NCBI GenBank assembly: GCA_002070945.1
Contig: MWEG01000107.1
Coordinates: 19,516 to 83,515, forward strand
From: Lentisphaerae bacterium ADurb.Bin082
Lineage (GTDB): Bacteria > Verrucomicrobiota > Lentisphaeria > Oligosphaerales > Oligosphaeraceae
Reading direction: 5' to 3'
DNA length: 64,000 nt
Position numbers and translations under genes: made by a program. Shown piece by piece: positions 63,883-64,000 of this stretch (position 1 is its first letter; each line of letters starts with the position of its first letter). The notes beneath the pieces are model-generated. The model was not told the DNA's origin and ran no database searches. It worked only from the letters and a program-made list of their open reading frames with translations.

Positions 63883-64000
63883 ATATCGCAACGCAACAGT
63901 TGTTTTTTAGTTGCGGCTGGGCGACCAGCGATGCGAAATCAAATTTTGAATTTTCAGATTCGCTCCTCTTCTGGTTTGCCATCCGGGAATTTGGGCATAG

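Noticed and set aside
63931..64000. Possible gene start running off the right edge (MRNQILNFQIRSSSG)
   Set aside because: The promoter upstream is good and the frame is open, but there is no ribosome site and only 23 codons are visible, so the coding call is not supported.

Overview
The window looks like a chromosomal segment of a Lentisphaerota bacterium (Victivallis/Oligosphaera-like), or a close relative in the Planctomycetota-Verrucomicrobiota-Chlamydiota group. The reasons are a pseudopilin with the classic N-terminus and an H-x9-DG motif at the head of a sugar-enzyme operon, three DUF4838 proteins, many large secreted carbohydrate-active proteins of unfamiliar type, neutral-ceramidase-like and CapA-like proteins, and HTH modules of the WTPxxI type. 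No rRNA, tRNA or CRISPR array was seen. All family names are from reading the proteins; no database search was possible.

Layout. 1-7.2 kb (minus): a likely operon of pseudopilin, two DUF4838 enzymes (translationally coupled, TAATG) and an alpha/alpha-toroid protein. 7.3-8.4 kb: a composite repeat island and a LolD-type ABC ATPase with no permease. 8.5-16.3 kb (plus): a Cys-rich tandem DUF1284-like protein, an alpha/beta hydrolase, a 1484-residue secreted glycosidase-like protein and a CE7 esterase. 16.3-18.7 kb: repeat arrays, an AbiEi-like antitoxin whose toxin partner survives only as a 32-codon stub, and a secreted Cys/Gly/Lys repeat protein. 19-24.9 kb: a 1969-residue DUF4011-helicase-nuclease protein, a probable defence gene. 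25-36.7 kb: secreted glycosidase-like proteins, a third DUF4838 protein, an M48 lipoprotein protease, a ceramidase-like hydrolase and an AEC transporter. 37-46.4 kb: FAH-family enzyme and ABM monooxygenase, a three-gene secreted operon (CBM9-like, GH42-like, unknown), a GNAT acetyltransferase overlapping a D-Ala-D-Ala-ligase-like ATP-grasp enzyme. 46.6-52.2 kb: an extremely acidic protein and a SWIM/triple-HTH plus SNF2 ATPase pair. 52.4-60.3 kb: a secreted pair, one protein starting with a cohesin-like module and carrying InlB-type repeats, the other ending in two dockerin-like calcium loops, followed by an orphan C-terminal fragment of a paralogue. 60.9-63.4 kb: a sialidase-like BNR protein and a CapA-like protein.

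How it works together. Most genes fit a life of degrading complex glycans: secreted hydrolases and binding modules outside, esterases and hydrolases beside them, and a possible cohesin-dockerin pair that could assemble surface complexes. The most unusual non-gene content is a system of intergenic elements built from several different 7-bp tandem repeats around a conserved 12-bp core, plus GTAG-hairpin REP-like elements. Four genes (ABC ATPase, CE7 esterase, GNAT, CapA) end in a TAG stop that lies exactly at the edge of such an element, and the toxin stub ends in a stop within AT-rich sequence beside one. Start codons were moved inward where a Shine-Dalgarno site and signal peptide favoured it.
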